Shown one piece after another: positions 11,069-11,137 of a stretch of 11,137 bases of DNA (the first letter of the stretch is position 1; every line of letters begins with the position of its first letter). The translations under genes were made by a program, and so were the position numbers. The notes beneath the pieces are model-generated. The model was not told the DNA's origin, ran no database searches, and saw only the letters and a list, made by a program, of their open reading frames with translations. Location of the stretch: assembly GCA_002428385.1 (NCBI GenBank), contig DIWB01000015.1, forward strand, positions 1-11,137. The letters run 5' to 3'. This stretch comes from Bacteroidales bacterium UBA6117 (lineage in GTDB: Bacteria; Bacteroidota; Bacteroidia; Bacteroidales; VadinHA17).

Positions 11069-11137
11069 ACCTCCATGGAGAGCAGGGTCATCCCGAAGCG
11101 ACCAAAGGAGCTGATAGTAACCTCCATGGTGAGCAGG
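11069..11137. repeat. Direct repeat of period 51, cut by window edge
   Basis: ACCTCCATGGAGAGCAGG (11069-11086) and ACCTCCATGGTGAGCAGG (11120-11137) differ by one base and are 51 nt apart. Between them is GTCATCCCGAAGCGACCAAA, a wording that resembles dispersed Bacteroidota intergenic repeats (GTCATCCCGAAGCGA...GGAGCTGA). The first copy contains the palindrome CTCCATGGAG (11071-11080). The array may continue beyond the window. Confidence 0.6.

Noticed and set aside
11069..11137. CRISPR array with 18-nt repeats and a 33-nt spacer
   Set aside because: Only two units are visible, the repeat is too short and not identical, the spacer looks like a common dispersed repeat, and no cas gene is near. 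The window edge prevents a final answer.
1..11137. Insertion sequence, integrase, tRNA or rRNA gene
   Set aside because: No transposase or recombinase motif and no tRNA-like or rRNA-like sequence was seen; small repeats are the only sign of mobility.

Overview
The window looks like a chromosomal accessory region of a member of the Bacteroidota, probably an anaerobic or environmental Bacteroidales-like lineage. Four things point there. It has two AAA_14/DUF4143-type ATPases and an AbiEii-type nucleotidyltransferase paired with a small DUF6922-like protein. Exported proteins predicted to start at QE after signal peptidase are common. Some promoters resemble the Bacteroidota -7 box TAnnTTTG, and clear Shine-Dalgarno sequences are missing. 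Intergenic DNA is filled with CGTCCCTTCGTC-like tracts and short hairpins. I see no rRNA, tRNA, transposase or integrase.

Left half (about 1-6060), a set of separate small modules. ATPase 1 (326-1510, +) and ATPase 2 (1937-3211, +) each combine a P-loop ATPase with a C-terminal PD-(D/E)XK-like region, and each has its own inverted repeat just upstream of its start. A minus-strand gene (3709-4728) encodes an uncharacterised DUF7309/DUF6930-like protein. A compact two-gene unit follows (5039-5344 and 5301-6053, +) that looks like a toxin-antitoxin pair with a nucleotidyltransferase toxin. The gaps between modules carry related repeats: a 46-bp hairpin element (31-76 and 3665-3710), a 52-bp hairpin element (1608-1659 and 6012-6063), CTNNAG hairpins and CGTCCCTTCGTC tracts. 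The second 52-bp copy supplies the last codons and stop of the nucleotidyltransferase. A TGASTAWATTT motif lies 20-28 nt upstream of both ATPases and of the toxin-antitoxin unit, so they may share promoter or regulatory logic.

Right half (about 6060-10470), a cell-envelope cluster. After a 615-bp gap come a large lipoprotein (6669-7844), three small predicted outer-membrane beta-barrel proteins (7915-8535, 8547-9122, 9168-9752) and a small lipoprotein (9999-10469), all on the plus strand and all with export signals. I recognise no specific function for them. The 3' part of the large lipoprotein gene and the next two genes are clearly more AT-rich than the flanks, which suggests a mosaic origin.

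Right end (10470-11137). Four hairpins stand almost end to end (10540-10653), a candidate structured RNA or DNA element with no assigned gene. Next is a minus-strand gene for a 69-residue helix-turn-helix protein, then AT-rich DNA, then a direct repeat of period 51 cut off by the window edge.

Family names rest on motif recognition by eye, not on database searches.
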